Source of the DNA: Streptomyces sp. NBC_00457
GTDB lineage: Bacteria; Actinomycetota; Actinomycetes; Streptomycetales; Streptomycetaceae
Assembly (NCBI RefSeq): GCF_036014015.1
Contig: NZ_CP107905.1
Coordinates: forward strand, 1,178,001-1,242,000
DNA length: 64,000 nucleotides
Direction of reading: 5' to 3'
The translations under genes were made by a program, and so were the position numbers. The notes beneath the pieces were generated by a model, which ran no database searches, had not been told where the DNA came from, and worked only from the letters and a program-made list of their open reading frames with translations. Below are positions 1 to 7,017 of this stretch, one piece after another. How positions within the stretch are numbered: the stretch's first letter is position 1; the number at the start of each line of letters is the position of its first letter.

Positions 1-48
1 GGGATCGGTCTGAGGTTTCCGCCTAGTCGGTCGGGGGGTTCTGTTCGC

Positions 49-108
49 TGGCGGGTGCGGGTGCGTGGGGGCTGGTCGCGCAGTTCCCCGCGCCCCTGAC
101 GGGGCGCT
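49..108 (+). repeat. Dispersed intergenic palindromic repeat, copy 1
   Basis: A GGCTGGTCGCGCAGTTCC core is followed by the inverted repeat CGCGCCCC-tga-CGGGGCGC. Closely related segments lie at about 54386 (same orientation) and 57062 (opposite orientation). Such intergenic repeats are common in Streptomyces. This copy lies beyond the 3' end of the small Pro-rich gene and could act as its terminator. Confidence 0.6.
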
Positions 109-159
109 TGTGATGGGCGGCGTTTTCTGGCGCCGCCCATTTCCCTTTTCGTTCTCGGC

Positions 160-390
160 TCACGTCAGTGGTGGGCCCGGTTCCGGGTTTGGTACCGGTT
201 CTGGGCCCGGTGGGACCGGGGACGGGTCCGGGCCGGGGACCGGGCTGGGGCCCGGTGGGGGGCCGGGTACCGGTGGGGGCTCCGGGGTCGGGACCGGGGA
301 CGGTGGGGGCTCGGGGTGTGCGGGGTCCGGGCCGGGTGTGGGGCCAGGCGTCGGGCCCGGGGGGACGGGGTCGGGGTTCGGGTTGGTCAT
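160..390 (-). CDS. Small proline/glycine-rich hypothetical protein
   Basis: A 76-aa ORF that is almost entirely Pro, Gly, Glu and Asp in PGP/PEP-type repeats, with no signal peptide or membrane segment. The reason to believe it is a GGAGG Shine-Dalgarno placed 5 bases before the ATG. Low-complexity high-GC sequence often gives long open frames in several frames, and overlapping plus-strand frames are open here too, so the coding claim is only moderate. If real it would be an unfolded, acidic, Pro-rich peptide; no function can be inferred. It is convergent to nothing visible and lies downstream of the panD operon on the same strand. Confidence 0.45.
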   Translation of the reverse strand: MTNPNPDPVPPGPTPGPTPGPDPAHPEPPPSPVPTPEPPPVPGPPPGPSPVPGPDPSPVPPGPEPVPNPEPGPPLT

Positions 391-462
391 GGTGTCCTCC
401 GGCCAGTGGTGAAACGTCGGCTCTGGACTACTCCCCCGCGTACCCGGGCGCGGTGCGGCCAG

Positions 463-1125
463 TCACTCGCCGGAGTCAACCGAGGGGTCCAGGTGGCCCG
501 TCGCCTCCGCGCCGGCCGCGAGGGCCGGGCGGGGGCTGGACAGGACCGGGACCGAGGTCGTCGTCAGCTGCCGGGCCGGGGCCATGGACGGCTGGGCGAG
601 GACGATCGCGTCGGCGTCGGTGACCTCGTCGGCCGTGGTGGCGATCAGTCGGGCGTATCCGTCCAGGTCGCCCGTTTCGAAGCGCCGCCAGGCGTCCGCC
701 ACCAGCCGGGTCCGTACGTCCACGGGGCGCCCTGCGCGGTCGGCCTCCTCCTCGATCAGCGACACGGTGGGCCCGAATGTGCTCTCCACCGTGCCGAGGA
801 CGACCACTCGGGACCCCGTGGCCACCGCGGCGGCCGCCATCGGACGGTCGCCGCGCAGTACCGGTACCCCGATCCCCGCTCCGGCCGACTCGGCGACGCC
901 GCCGAGGGTCGAGCAGGTGCACAGCACGGCCCGGGCTCCGTCGGCGGCGGCCCGCCGCAGGACGGCACGCACGTCGTCCGCGACCGCCTCGGGGCCTTCG
1001 GCGCGGGCGCGGTCGAGGAGCGATGCGTCGACGAAGTGCCGTAGTTCCAGGCCTGGGTGGTCTTCGTCGCGCAGGGCGTCGAAGACGGGGATGTGGACGG
1101 GTGAGGTGTGAAGGAGTGCGAGCAA
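463..1125 (-). CDS. Asp/Glu/hydantoin racemase-family protein
   Basis: A 220-aa protein of the Asp/Glu racemase fold. It opens with the family-like strand LLALLHTSPVHIPVFDAL and carries a Cys-containing turn (AVLCTCSTLGG) in the first half, the place of the first catalytic Cys. The matching second-half loop reads AIVLAQPSMAPA, where racemases have a second Cys, so two-base racemisation is doubtful; a decarboxylase- or isomerase-like activity, or a non-catalytic role, is possible. I chose the TTG at 1125 because homology begins there and it follows the upstream GNAT stop by 11 bases; an upstream frame extension to 1233 overlaps that gene. It is the third gene of the panD operon, which suggests a link to aspartate. 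Confidence 0.7.
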   Translation of the reverse strand: MLALLHTSPVHIPVFDALRDEDHPGLELRHFVDASLLDRARAEGPEAVADDVRAVLRRAAADGARAVLCTCSTLGGVAESAGAGIGVPVLRGDRPMAAAAVATGSRVVVLGTVESTFGPTVSLIEEEADRAGRPVDVRTRLVADAWRRFETGDLDGYARLIATTADEVTDADAIVLAQPSMAPARQLTTTSVPVLSSPRPALAAGAEATGHLDPSVDSGE

Positions 1126-1136
1126 GGTGCCTGACC

Positions 1137-1484
1137 TCAGAATCGGTCGGGGTGTGCCGCCAGCCAGTCCATCGCCGCCCGCTGCAAGTCCGGGTCGGCC
1201 GCCGGGGCCTCCTCGGGGTGGCGTTCCGCCCACTTCACGACGTACGGGCAGAGCGGGGCTACGGCGATGCCCTCGCGCTCGGCCATGGCGTACGGCTCGC
1301 GCGCCAGGGAGCCCGCGATGCCCTGTCCCTCGTGGGCCGGTTCCACGATGGTGTGCACGGGGACCAGAGCGCGCCCCGGCGCTTCGAGCACGAAGTACTC
1401 GATGTGGCCGACGACTTCGCCGTCGCCGCCGAGGGCGTCCAGGCGGCCCGCCGCCCGGTCGTCGCGGATCTCGGTCTCGCTCAT
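1137..1484 (-). CDS. Short GNAT-family N-acetyltransferase (COG2388-like)
   Basis: A 115-aa single-domain GNAT protein. The core reads ...VPVHTIVEPAHEGQGIAGSLA, the acetyl-CoA pyrophosphate-binding loop in its Q/RxxGxG/A form, followed by the family's C-terminal VAPLCPYVVKWAERHPE, which matches the small YidJ/COG2388 group. Start ATG 1484 has an AGGAG seven bases upstream; the longer frame to 1622 runs into panD. It sits 37 bp behind panD and 11 bp ahead of the racemase-like gene, so the three are probably co-transcribed. In enterobacteria a GNAT protein (PanZ/PanM) promotes PanD maturation; a comparable role here is only a hypothesis from gene order, because actinobacterial PanD is generally thought to self-process. 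Confidence 0.8.
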   Translation of the reverse strand: MSETEIRDDRAAGRLDALGGDGEVVGHIEYFVLEAPGRALVPVHTIVEPAHEGQGIAGSLAREPYAMAEREGIAVAPLCPYVVKWAERHPEEAPAADPDLQRAAMDWLAAHPDRF

Positions 1485-1521
1485 GGGCACGCTCCTGGTC
1501 CGAAATGTGCGGCCGACGCGG

Positions 1522-1941
1522 TCAGGCCCGTACGGCCTGCGGGCTGCGCTCCTGGTCGGAGCCCGGCACCGGTGCGGACGGATCGGCGCCCAGGGCCACG
1601 ATCCTGTTGTCGCGGTCCACATGTACGACCCGCGGCCGCAGCGCCCGTGCCTCGGCGTCGGAGACCTGAGCGTAACTGATGATGATCACCAGGTCGCCGG
1701 GGTGTACGAGATGAGCGGCGGCCCCGTTGATGCCGACGACTCCGGAGCCGCGCTCCCCCTCGATGACGTACGTCTCCAGCCGGGCGCCGTTGGTGATGTC
1801 GACGATGTGGACGAGCTCGCCGGGCAACAGGTCGGCGGCATCGAGCAGATCGGCGTCGATGGTCACCGATCCCACGTAGTGCAGGTCGGCCTGGGTGACG
1901 GTGGCGCGGTGGATCTTGGACTTGAATATAGTACGCAACAT
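1522..1941 (-). CDS. panD: Aspartate 1-decarboxylase (pyruvoyl enzyme)
   Basis: A 139-aa protein that makes beta-alanine from L-aspartate for pantothenate and CoA synthesis. It shows the hallmark [18 protein letters not shown] start, the self-cleavage site YVGS (Gly24-Ser25, which becomes the pyruvoyl group), the Lys9 and Tyr/Thr region, and [10 protein letters not shown] and [14 protein letters not shown]. Start ATG 1941 is preceded by AGGAG. The C-terminal tail of about 15 residues is poorly conserved and Pro/Ser-rich. It heads an operon with a GNAT protein and a racemase-like protein. Its leader and first ten codons are duplicated at 26402-26605, which suggests a mobile element integrated into this gene's 5' end and restored it. 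Confidence 0.97.
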   Translation of the reverse strand: MLRTIFKSKIHRATVTQADLHYVGSVTIDADLLDAADLLPGELVHIVDITNGARLETYVIEGERGSGVVGINGAAAHLVHPGDLVIIISYAQVSDAEARALRPRVVHVDRDNRIVALGADPSAPVPGSDQERSPQAVRA

Positions 1942-2208
1942 CTGGGCACTCCTGCAAGTAGGCTCCCTGCCTGCGTTCTTGCAGGTCAAGGGCTGATTTC
2001 ACACCTTACAGTGAGTCGCATGTTCGGGCAGCTTTCCCTAGGTTTTCCAGGACTCATGCTGACCGATTGCTGACTTTCCTGACGGTGCATCAGGCCACGG
2101 CGTTGGGGTGCTCGGAGTTGTCACCGACCCCTGCGCTACCCCACGGCAAACGGCCGACGTCAGCCTACGCAAGGGGCTTCGAAGACGTTCGTGACCATCG
2201 CCACAGCG
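1912..2208. repeat. panD leader and upstream region, copy A
   Basis: Matches 26405-26605 in three blocks: panD codons 1-10; the leader with GCTCCCTGCCTGCGT and TTGCAGGTCAAGG; and a distal block with a CGAAGAC-N3-TCGTGAC-N-ATCGCCACAG pattern. About 110 bases between the leader and the distal block, holding the GCTGAC/TTGCTGAC motif at 2058-2074, are absent from the other copy. The panD promoter must lie in the shared leader. Confidence 0.75.
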
Positions 2209-2524
2209 AGGCGTCCACCTGTCTCGGCAAGAGCCAAGCAGCGTGATGCGGGCCGGATGATCAAGTACGAACCAGGACACTCCCAGCTCATGGCCCGGCC
2301 CAGCCGATAGGAATCTGGGGAAGTCAGGTCACTTGCTTGATCAAGCGGCGCGGAACATAGCCGGTGATCGCCGGTTAGCCAAACCGGCGATTCCTTTGAT
2401 CATTATCCTGCCCGCGCGGTGACGCTTGGCGGCGGCACGTGACGGGAGCCAGAGCCCCCCAGTAACCAATATCGAGCCGGGAAACCGATCAATCTCCGGC
2501 CGAGCATCCAGGAGCAAGCTGACC
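2209..2524. other. Non-coding stretch before the HTH gene
   Basis: No convincing gene. It holds the 10-bp palindrome CTTGATCAAG at 2336-2345 and a strong hairpin at 2367-2391, and is somewhat AT-richer than the flanks. It probably contains the promoter of the excisionase-like gene. Confidence 0.4.
2367..2391. terminator. Perfect 10-bp hairpin
   Basis: ATCGCCGGTT-agcca-AACCGGCGAT followed by a T-richer stretch. It could terminate a vanished upstream gene or be a regulatory stem ahead of the HTH gene. Confidence 0.45.
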
Positions 2525-2776
2525 TTGAAACCGCAGAACACTGCCGACGAAGTCTCCACCCAAGTCGCCCCGCGTTCTGATCGACGCCCGGCGGATCCCA
2601 TCCTCCTCGACACGGCCGAGGTAGCAAGGATGCTGAGCATGTCCACGAGCTGGGTCTACAGAGAGGCTTCGAAGCTTGGGCTGAAGGGATACAAGCTGGG
2701 CCGCGGCAGAAACGCCAAGGTTCTCTACAAGAAGACCGACGTCCTCCGGTGGCTGGAGCAGCAGAGAATCCATTAG
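2525..2776 (+). CDS. Excisionase-like helix-turn-helix protein
   Basis: A MerR-type winged HTH of the AlpA/Xis group (HTH_17). The domain runs from ILLDTAEVARMLSMSTSWVYREA to the wing YKLGRGRNAKVLYKKTDVLRWLEQQ and ends the protein. The TTG at 2525 gives 83 aa and has AGGAG ten bases upstream; a longer frame opens at 2426 but lacks an SD. Such proteins bend DNA at attachment sites for excision or act as small repressors. Its place near the left end of the putative island, opposite an integrase at the right end, favours an excisionase role. The closest partner integrase in the window is at 25109-26245. Confidence 0.6.
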   Translation: MKPQNTADEVSTQVAPRSDRRPADPILLDTAEVARMLSMSTSWVYREASKLGLKGYKLGRGRNAKVLYKKTDVLRWLEQQRIH

Positions 2777-2883
2777 CTCCATGCCACGCCCGCAGCCCGG
2801 CCGATACCCATTGGCTTCGATCTTGCATGAGGGTCAGATGGATTCCCGCCCGACGAATTCAACGAATTCCACCCAGGAGGCTG

Positions 2884-3175
2884 ATCGTCGAGGGTGACTT
2901 CACGCTGCAGGGCGGAGCCGACGCCAACGTCCTGCTTCTCGATCGGTGCCCGGGTCTGGACGCCGTCTTCGTCGCCTCGTCCCTCATGGCAAGCCGGTGC
3001 CCTGCGGGTACTGCGGGAGCGGGGCTGCAGTGTGCCGAAGGATGTGGCCGTCGTCGGCTTCGATGACCTGGCGCCCATCGCCGAAGGAACGTCTCCGCAC
3101 CTGACCACCGTGCATCAGGACATCAAGGGCATGGCACGCCTGATGACACAGTTGCTGTTCAACCGCACGCCAGGC
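2884..3175 (+). pseudogene. LacI-family regulator, C-terminal remnant with frameshift
   Basis: Two frames together give a typical LacI sugar-binding domain end: EGDFTLQGGADANVLLLD ... CPGLDAVFVASSLMA, then after a one-base shift near 2988 AGALRVLRERGCSVPKDVAV, VGFDDLAPIAEGTSPHLTTV and HQDIKGMARLMTQLL. The DNA-binding N-terminus and most of the ligand domain are missing, and no start is visible. It is a dead fragment of roughly 95 residues. It ends near 3175 and is followed by sequence without coding character. Confidence 0.75.
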
Positions 3176-3553
3176 AAGTCTTTGTCAGAAGAGAGTGACC
3201 ACTCGCTGTCCGGACGGAGCCACCTGCGGTCGACCCAAGGAGCCCAGGCCCAAAGCGTGACGCCGGCTGCGACGGCCTGCCGACCGCACTCACCGGTATG
3301 CGCCGCCAGCTCTTCTGAGGGGCCTTTGTGAGCGACACAGGCGCTGCTTCGGTTACAGATTCCCCACCCTCAGTAATGCAGCGATCGTGCCAGCTCAGGC
3401 AGTCGCCTCCGCGACGACTCGGCTGCGGACGAACGTCTAGTACGGCTGGTCGCCAATCACTCGTGCGCTGTACTGGAGGCCGGGGCCGCTGCACCCCTGA
3501 AGGGTGCAGCGGCCCCGGCCCGGTCAGTAGCGCACGTTGCGCAGATCGAGCTT
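3176..3553. other. Intergenic stretch between two remnants
   Basis: No supported gene. Open frames exist on both strands but none shows a recognisable domain or SD. The only clear structure is the terminator-like hairpin at 3478-3520. Confidence 0.4.
3478..3520. terminator. Strong bidirectional terminator hairpin
   Basis: Near-perfect inverted repeat with arms GCCGGGGCCGCTGCACCC and its complement around a short CTGA-type loop. It lies 34 bases past the stop of the minus-strand cupin remnant, so it was probably that gene's terminator. Confidence 0.75.
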
Positions 3554-3866
3554 TCATGCCTCGTCGGGGTGCTGGTCCCAGTAGGCGCGGAGTGTCAATT
3601 CACGGTCTGCGAAGCGGCCCTGGTGGCACAGGCCGCCGTGGGCGAGGGTGACGCTCATCGCGAGGGGGGACTCGGTTGTTACCCAGTGCGGGGTCAGGGC
3701 GTGGCTCCACAGCAGGTCGCCCGGTCCCATTCGTACGGACTGGCGGTCGGCCGGGTCATGTTCGGGCGGTTCCTCTGCTGTGGTCTCGCCTACGACAGCG
3801 GCCTCGGCCGTGAGGTGCCGGCCCGCCTCGACCTGCTGAAGCGGGCACTGTACTTCCGGGGCTGAC
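3554..3866 (-). pseudogene. C-terminal remnant of a cupin/JmjC-like protein
   Basis: The minus strand reads ...PEVQCPLQQVEAGRHLTAEA, then MGPGDLLWSHALTPHWV, LAMSVTLAHGGLCHQGRF and ends LRAYWDQHPDEA. The PGDLLW-x-HALTPHWV stretch looks like the second metal-site strand and C-terminus of a cupin/JmjC-type oxygenase. No start or N-terminal half is present; the upstream side joins directly to IS110 transposase sequence near 3866. I infer that an IS110 insertion or deletion removed the front of the gene. A strong terminator follows the stop. The family assignment is tentative. Confidence 0.5.
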
Positions 3867-4516
3867 CGCCCCTCAGGCTAGGCAGACCACGGTGGTAGCT
3901 AGCGGCGGGGTCTACGCAGGTTGCCACTGACAGGCCCGGAGTCGCGTGGCTGTGGAGCCAGACCGGCGAAGCCGACCAGCCGGTCCGCATTGCCGAAGGC
4001 GTCCAGGTCCCCGCCCGTCGCGGCGATGAACTCCGCACCGAGACGTGCACCCATTCCAGGCAGACTGCGGATCACCTCGGCAGGGGGATACTTCCGAAAC
4101 TTCGCCTCGATGAGGGCATCAAGCTCCACGATCTCGTGCTCGAGGGCCATCACTCCCTTCGCAACGCAGACCACCATGGCGGCCGCAAGATGCTCGCCGG
4201 GCAGCGAGGTGTGCTGCGCTTGGGCAGCCTCCACGGCGGTGCGAGCCAGGGCGGCGGCGCCTTTGACCTTGCGGTTCTTCAACCAGCTTTCAAGTCGTTT
4301 CGTGCCGCTGCGACGGATCGCTGCCGGAGTCTGGTATCCCGTCAGGAGCATGACCGGACCCTTGTTGGTCAGGTCCAGTGGCCTCTCCAACGCAGCGAAG
4401 ATCTCCAGTAATTGGGCCCGCAGACGGTTGATCTGCCGAGTGCGGTCGAAGACGAGATCCAGGCGTCGGGCCGTCAGAGTGCGAAGGTCAGTGGCGATCT
4501 CGTCGCCGGGGTGAGC
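3866..4516 (-). pseudogene. IS110-family transposase remnant
   Basis: Reads DEIATDLRTLTARRLDLVFDR, INRLRAQLLEIFAALERPLD, then the transposase_20 helix-hairpin region VIRSLPGMGARLGAEFIAAT and DRLVGFAGLAPQPRDSG and SGNLRRPRR. These are hallmarks of IS110/IS116/IS902 transposases. The catalytic DEDD half is absent upstream of about 4516, and a frameshift near 3900 moves the C-terminus (YHRGL...) into another frame before homology ends at about 3866. A second, different IS110 tail occurs at 26587-26820. Inverted-repeat ends could not be located, as is usual for this family. Confidence 0.8.
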
Positions 4517-4642
4517 AGGCCTAGGTGTTGCGGGCCAGGAGGTTGTTGACGGTGCTGGCAAGCAGACTTTCGAACCAGCGGGTCCATGGTTCGTCGCGCC
4601 GACGACGACACGTCCCACAAGACGCGGCCGTCCGTGCTTGCC

Positions 4643-5065
4643 TCAGACGGTCGGGTCCCAGAGTCCGCCGGCTTCGCCGCGGGCGAGGTGCTCGGCGTAG
4701 ACGCCGACCTTCCAGGCAATGACGGAACGGCACTCCTCCAGCGCCTTGATCTGCGCATCGACGCGCTGTCGATGCGTGTCGAGGAGCTGCAGGCGTTCCG
4801 CCTCGTTGCCCGGGCCGTGCCGTACCAGCTCGGTGAACCGCTTGAGATCGGCGAGCGGCATACCGGATTCACGCAGCTTGACGCAGATCAGCAACCAGTC
4901 CACGTCGAAAGCGGTGTACCGCCGTCGGCCGCCCGTGGTGCGCTGGACCGGTCCGACCAGGAGGCCCTCGCGCTCGTAGAAGCGCAGTGCATGCACGCTG
5001 AGTCCGGTCCGCTCGGCCACCTCGCCGATGCTCAGTGGCTCCGCATGGGTCTTGGTAGTCGCCAT
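4643..5065 (-). CDS. MerR-family transcriptional regulator
   Basis: A 140-aa protein with an N-terminal MerR winged helix (LSIGEVAERTGLSVHALRFY) starting near residue 10, followed by GGRRRY and LLICVKLRESGMPLADLKRF and a dimerisation coiled coil ending EHLARGEAGGLWDPTV. No Cys cluster is present, so it is an organic-ligand or redox-independent type rather than a metal sensor. I chose ATG 5065 because the HTH starts soon after; the longer frame to 5131 crosses the divergent gene's operator. It faces an SDR gene across 55 bp holding a perfect palindrome, the usual arrangement of a MerR regulator and its target; it probably controls both. Confidence 0.88.
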   Translation of the reverse strand: MATTKTHAEPLSIGEVAERTGLSVHALRFYEREGLLVGPVQRTTGGRRRYTAFDVDWLLICVKLRESGMPLADLKRFTELVRHGPGNEAERLQLLDTHRQRVDAQIKALEECRSVIAWKVGVYAEHLARGEAGGLWDPTV

Positions 5066-5084
5066 GCCGCCCAGCCTACGACTT

Positions 5085-5106
5085 GATCTAGACCGCGCTC
5101 TAGATC
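5085..5106. promoter_or_regulatory. MerR-type operator/promoter between regulator and SDR
   Basis: GATCTAGA-ccgcgc-TCTAGATC is a perfect 8-bp inverted repeat. A -35-like TTGATC starts at 5083 and a -10-like TAGCGT at 5108, a 19-bp spacer, the overlong spacing typical of MerR-controlled promoters. The -10 ends seven bases before the SDR ATG, so the transcript may be leaderless. Confidence 0.75.
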
Positions 5107-5120
5107 GTAGCGTCGTCGGC

Positions 5121-6092
5121 ATGACGACCACTGATCAGCAGCCGCTTGGCTCGTCCTTCTGCGCCACCAGCACCGTCGAGGACGTCGTGGCCGACCTCGA
5201 CCTGTCCGGCGTGACCGCCGTCGTCACCGGGGGCTACTCCGGACTCGGTCTGGATACCACCCGGGGCCTGGCGGCCGCCGGCGCCCAGGTCATCATTCCG
5301 GCACGTCGACCCAGCATCGCCCGCGCCGCACTCGCGGATGTGGCGGACTGCGACGTCATCCCCATGGACCTGGCCGATCCCGGCAGCGTGCGCGCCGCCG
5401 CCGCACAGATCAGCGACTCCGCCAACAAGCTCGACCTCCTGATGGCCATCGCCGGGGTCATGGCCACCCCGGAGCGGCGCGTCGGACCCGGCTGGGAAAG
5501 CCAGCTCGCCGCCAACCACTTCGGGCACTTCGCACTCGCCTGCGAGCTCTACCCGCTCCTGGCCGCCGCCGACGGTGCGCGCGTCGTCGTGAACAGCTCT
5601 GCCGGACACACCCTGACCGACATCCGCTGGCACGACCCGCACTTCCGCACCGGCTACGACAAGTGGCTGGCCTACGGCCAGGCCAAGACCGCAAACACCC
5701 TGTTCGCCGTGCAACTCGACGCCCTGGGACGCAACGACGGCGTCCGGGCGTTCGCTCTCCATCCGGGCAAGATCATCACTGGTCTCCAGCGGGAGATGAC
5801 GCTTCGGGAGCAGATCGAACGTGGCTGGGTGGACGAGCACGGCAATGTGATCGACACCGGTTTCAAGACCCCCTCCCAGGGCGCCGCCACCGGCCTGTGG
5901 GCCGCCACGTCCCCGCTCCTCGACGGTCGCGGTGGCCTCTACCTTGAAGACTGCGACGTCGCGCGCGTCTCCGCCCCCGACCAGCCCATGGACGACGGCG
6001 GCGTCCGCGAATACGCCATCGACGCCGGTGCGGCCGCACGGCTCTGGGACCTGTCCATCGCAGCGACCGGCGCCACCCCCATCACCCGATGA
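5121..6092 (+). CDS. Short-chain dehydrogenase/reductase
   Basis: A 323-aa classical-type SDR. It has the Rossmann NAD(P) site TGGYSGLG near residue 35, the D of CDVIPMDLADPGS, an AIAGVM strand in place of the usual NAG, catalytic Ser in VVVNSSAGHT, and the YGQAK catalytic Tyr/Lys. An N-terminal extension and a WHDPHFRTGYDKWLAYGQAK insert resemble the retinol-dehydrogenase/oxidoreductase subgroup. ATG 5121 is chosen because it follows the operator and no SD is needed for a leaderless message. It is divergent from the MerR gene and is probably induced by the ligand that the MerR protein senses; the substrate is not predictable. Confidence 0.9.
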   Translation: MTTTDQQPLGSSFCATSTVEDVVADLDLSGVTAVVTGGYSGLGLDTTRGLAAAGAQVIIPARRPSIARAALADVADCDVIPMDLADPGSVRAAAAQISDSANKLDLLMAIAGVMATPERRVGPGWESQLAANHFGHFALACELYPLLAAADGARVVVNSSAGHTLTDIRWHDPHFRTGYDKWLAYGQAKTANTLFAVQLDALGRNDGVRAFALHPGKIITGLQREMTLREQIERGWVDEHGNVIDTGFKTPSQGAATGLWAATSPLLDGRGGLYLEDCDVARVSAPDQPMDDGGVREYAIDAGAAARLWDLSIAATGATPITR

Positions 6093-6253
6093 CCCCGTAC
6101 CCTGCATGCGCCGAACTGTGCGCCACCGCGGCACTCGACGCGATACGAGCGCCCTTCGACCGCGCGGCGGCAAACCCCGACCAGCTCACCCGGCGCTCCG
6201 CTGTCGCCGCAGGCAGTGGGGTCCAGGGATGCCGCACCGCAATGCACCTCTGA

Positions 6254-6454
6254 CTATCGAAGGCCGTCCGAGCCGGACGCCTGCCAGCGCATCTGCCACG
6301 ACGATCCGGGAGATTGCCCGAGCCACGACATCAACTTCCTGACTCCGCATAGGCGTTGGTCCCGCGTCCGATACTTCTCGGCCGCCACCATCGGCTCCAG
6401 GTGCGAGATCACCTCGTCGACGCTCTTCAGCGTCGCCGGCCACTCCAACGGCAC
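6254..6454 (-). pseudogene. Tyrosine recombinase fragment
   Basis: A 66-codon frame reads RLCGVRKLMSWLGQSPGSSW followed by QMRWQASGSDG, a pattern I recognise from the N-terminal core-binding region of Streptomyces tyrosine integrases (…LLDWL..PG.TWQERW.ASG). The catalytic domain is absent and the frame closes soon after. It is distinct from the intact integrase at 25109, so at least two integrative elements have visited this region. Confidence 0.5.
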
Positions 6455-6984
6455 CGGCCGCGGCGGGAACTTCGTCGCCCACGCCCGCTGCGCGCTGCCC
6501 GACCGCGAGACCGGTGTCCACCCCGTCGCCGGCCCGGTGGTGCGTCGAAATGGTCATCATGGCCTGCCGAACAAGACGTCGATGCTGGCCGGGTCATACC
6601 CGGCTGCAGGCAGGGGCGCCGGTGCCGCCTGCGCGGCCCGGCGCGCGCTTGCCCAGATCGTCATGCAGGTGGTGGTTCAGGAAGCATGTCTCCCACCGTG
6701 CTTCGTCTGCATCGAGCGTTGGGCACAACGATCAACAGCCCTCTCGGGCATGGCACTTGTGGTAGGAGCAGGACTTTGCACGCTGTCAGCAGCCGTCGAT
6801 GCCCTTGTGCGCCATCGACTTCACCCCTGACCCGACCCGACGCAGAAACGTCGTTGAGCGTTGACTAGACCTTTACCTTGTGTCGGGATTGTGATCATTC
6901 CGTGACTGGCCGAGATGTCCGATGGCTCCGTCTCTAGATGATCTTTACGTTATATCGACATAGCTAGTTTTCCGCTCGAAAGCT

Positions 6985-7011
6985 CTCTCCGTTCAACGAA
7001 AGGCTGGAGAG
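6985..7011 (+). promoter_or_regulatory. Inverted repeat covering the RHS ribosome-binding site
   Basis: CTCTCC at 6985-6990 can pair with GGAGAG at 7006-7011, and the latter is the SD of the ATG at 7018. The stem is only six base pairs with a 15-base loop, so sequestration of the SD is possible but weakly supported. Confidence 0.3.
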
Positions 7012-7017
7012 TCGGAA

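Larger units (their letters stand above)
6093..7017. other. Long non-coding stretch before the RHS gene
   Basis: Apart from an integrase fragment on the minus strand (6254-6454), nothing in it looks coding. The last ~150 bases before the RHS start are distinctly AT-rich for this genome (TTTACGTTATATCGACATAG), consistent with a promoter and with acquired DNA. Confidence 0.5.

Noticed and set aside
160..390. GC-rich repeats in the Pro-rich ORF taken as a CRISPR-like array
   Set aside because: The repeats are irregular three- to six-base units coding for PGP/PEP, without uniform spacers.
4521..4640. Short minus-strand tail (TRWFESLLASTVNNLLARNT) before the MerR gene end
   Set aside because: Looks like a protein C-terminus but no family could be recognised and it overlaps remnant sequence.
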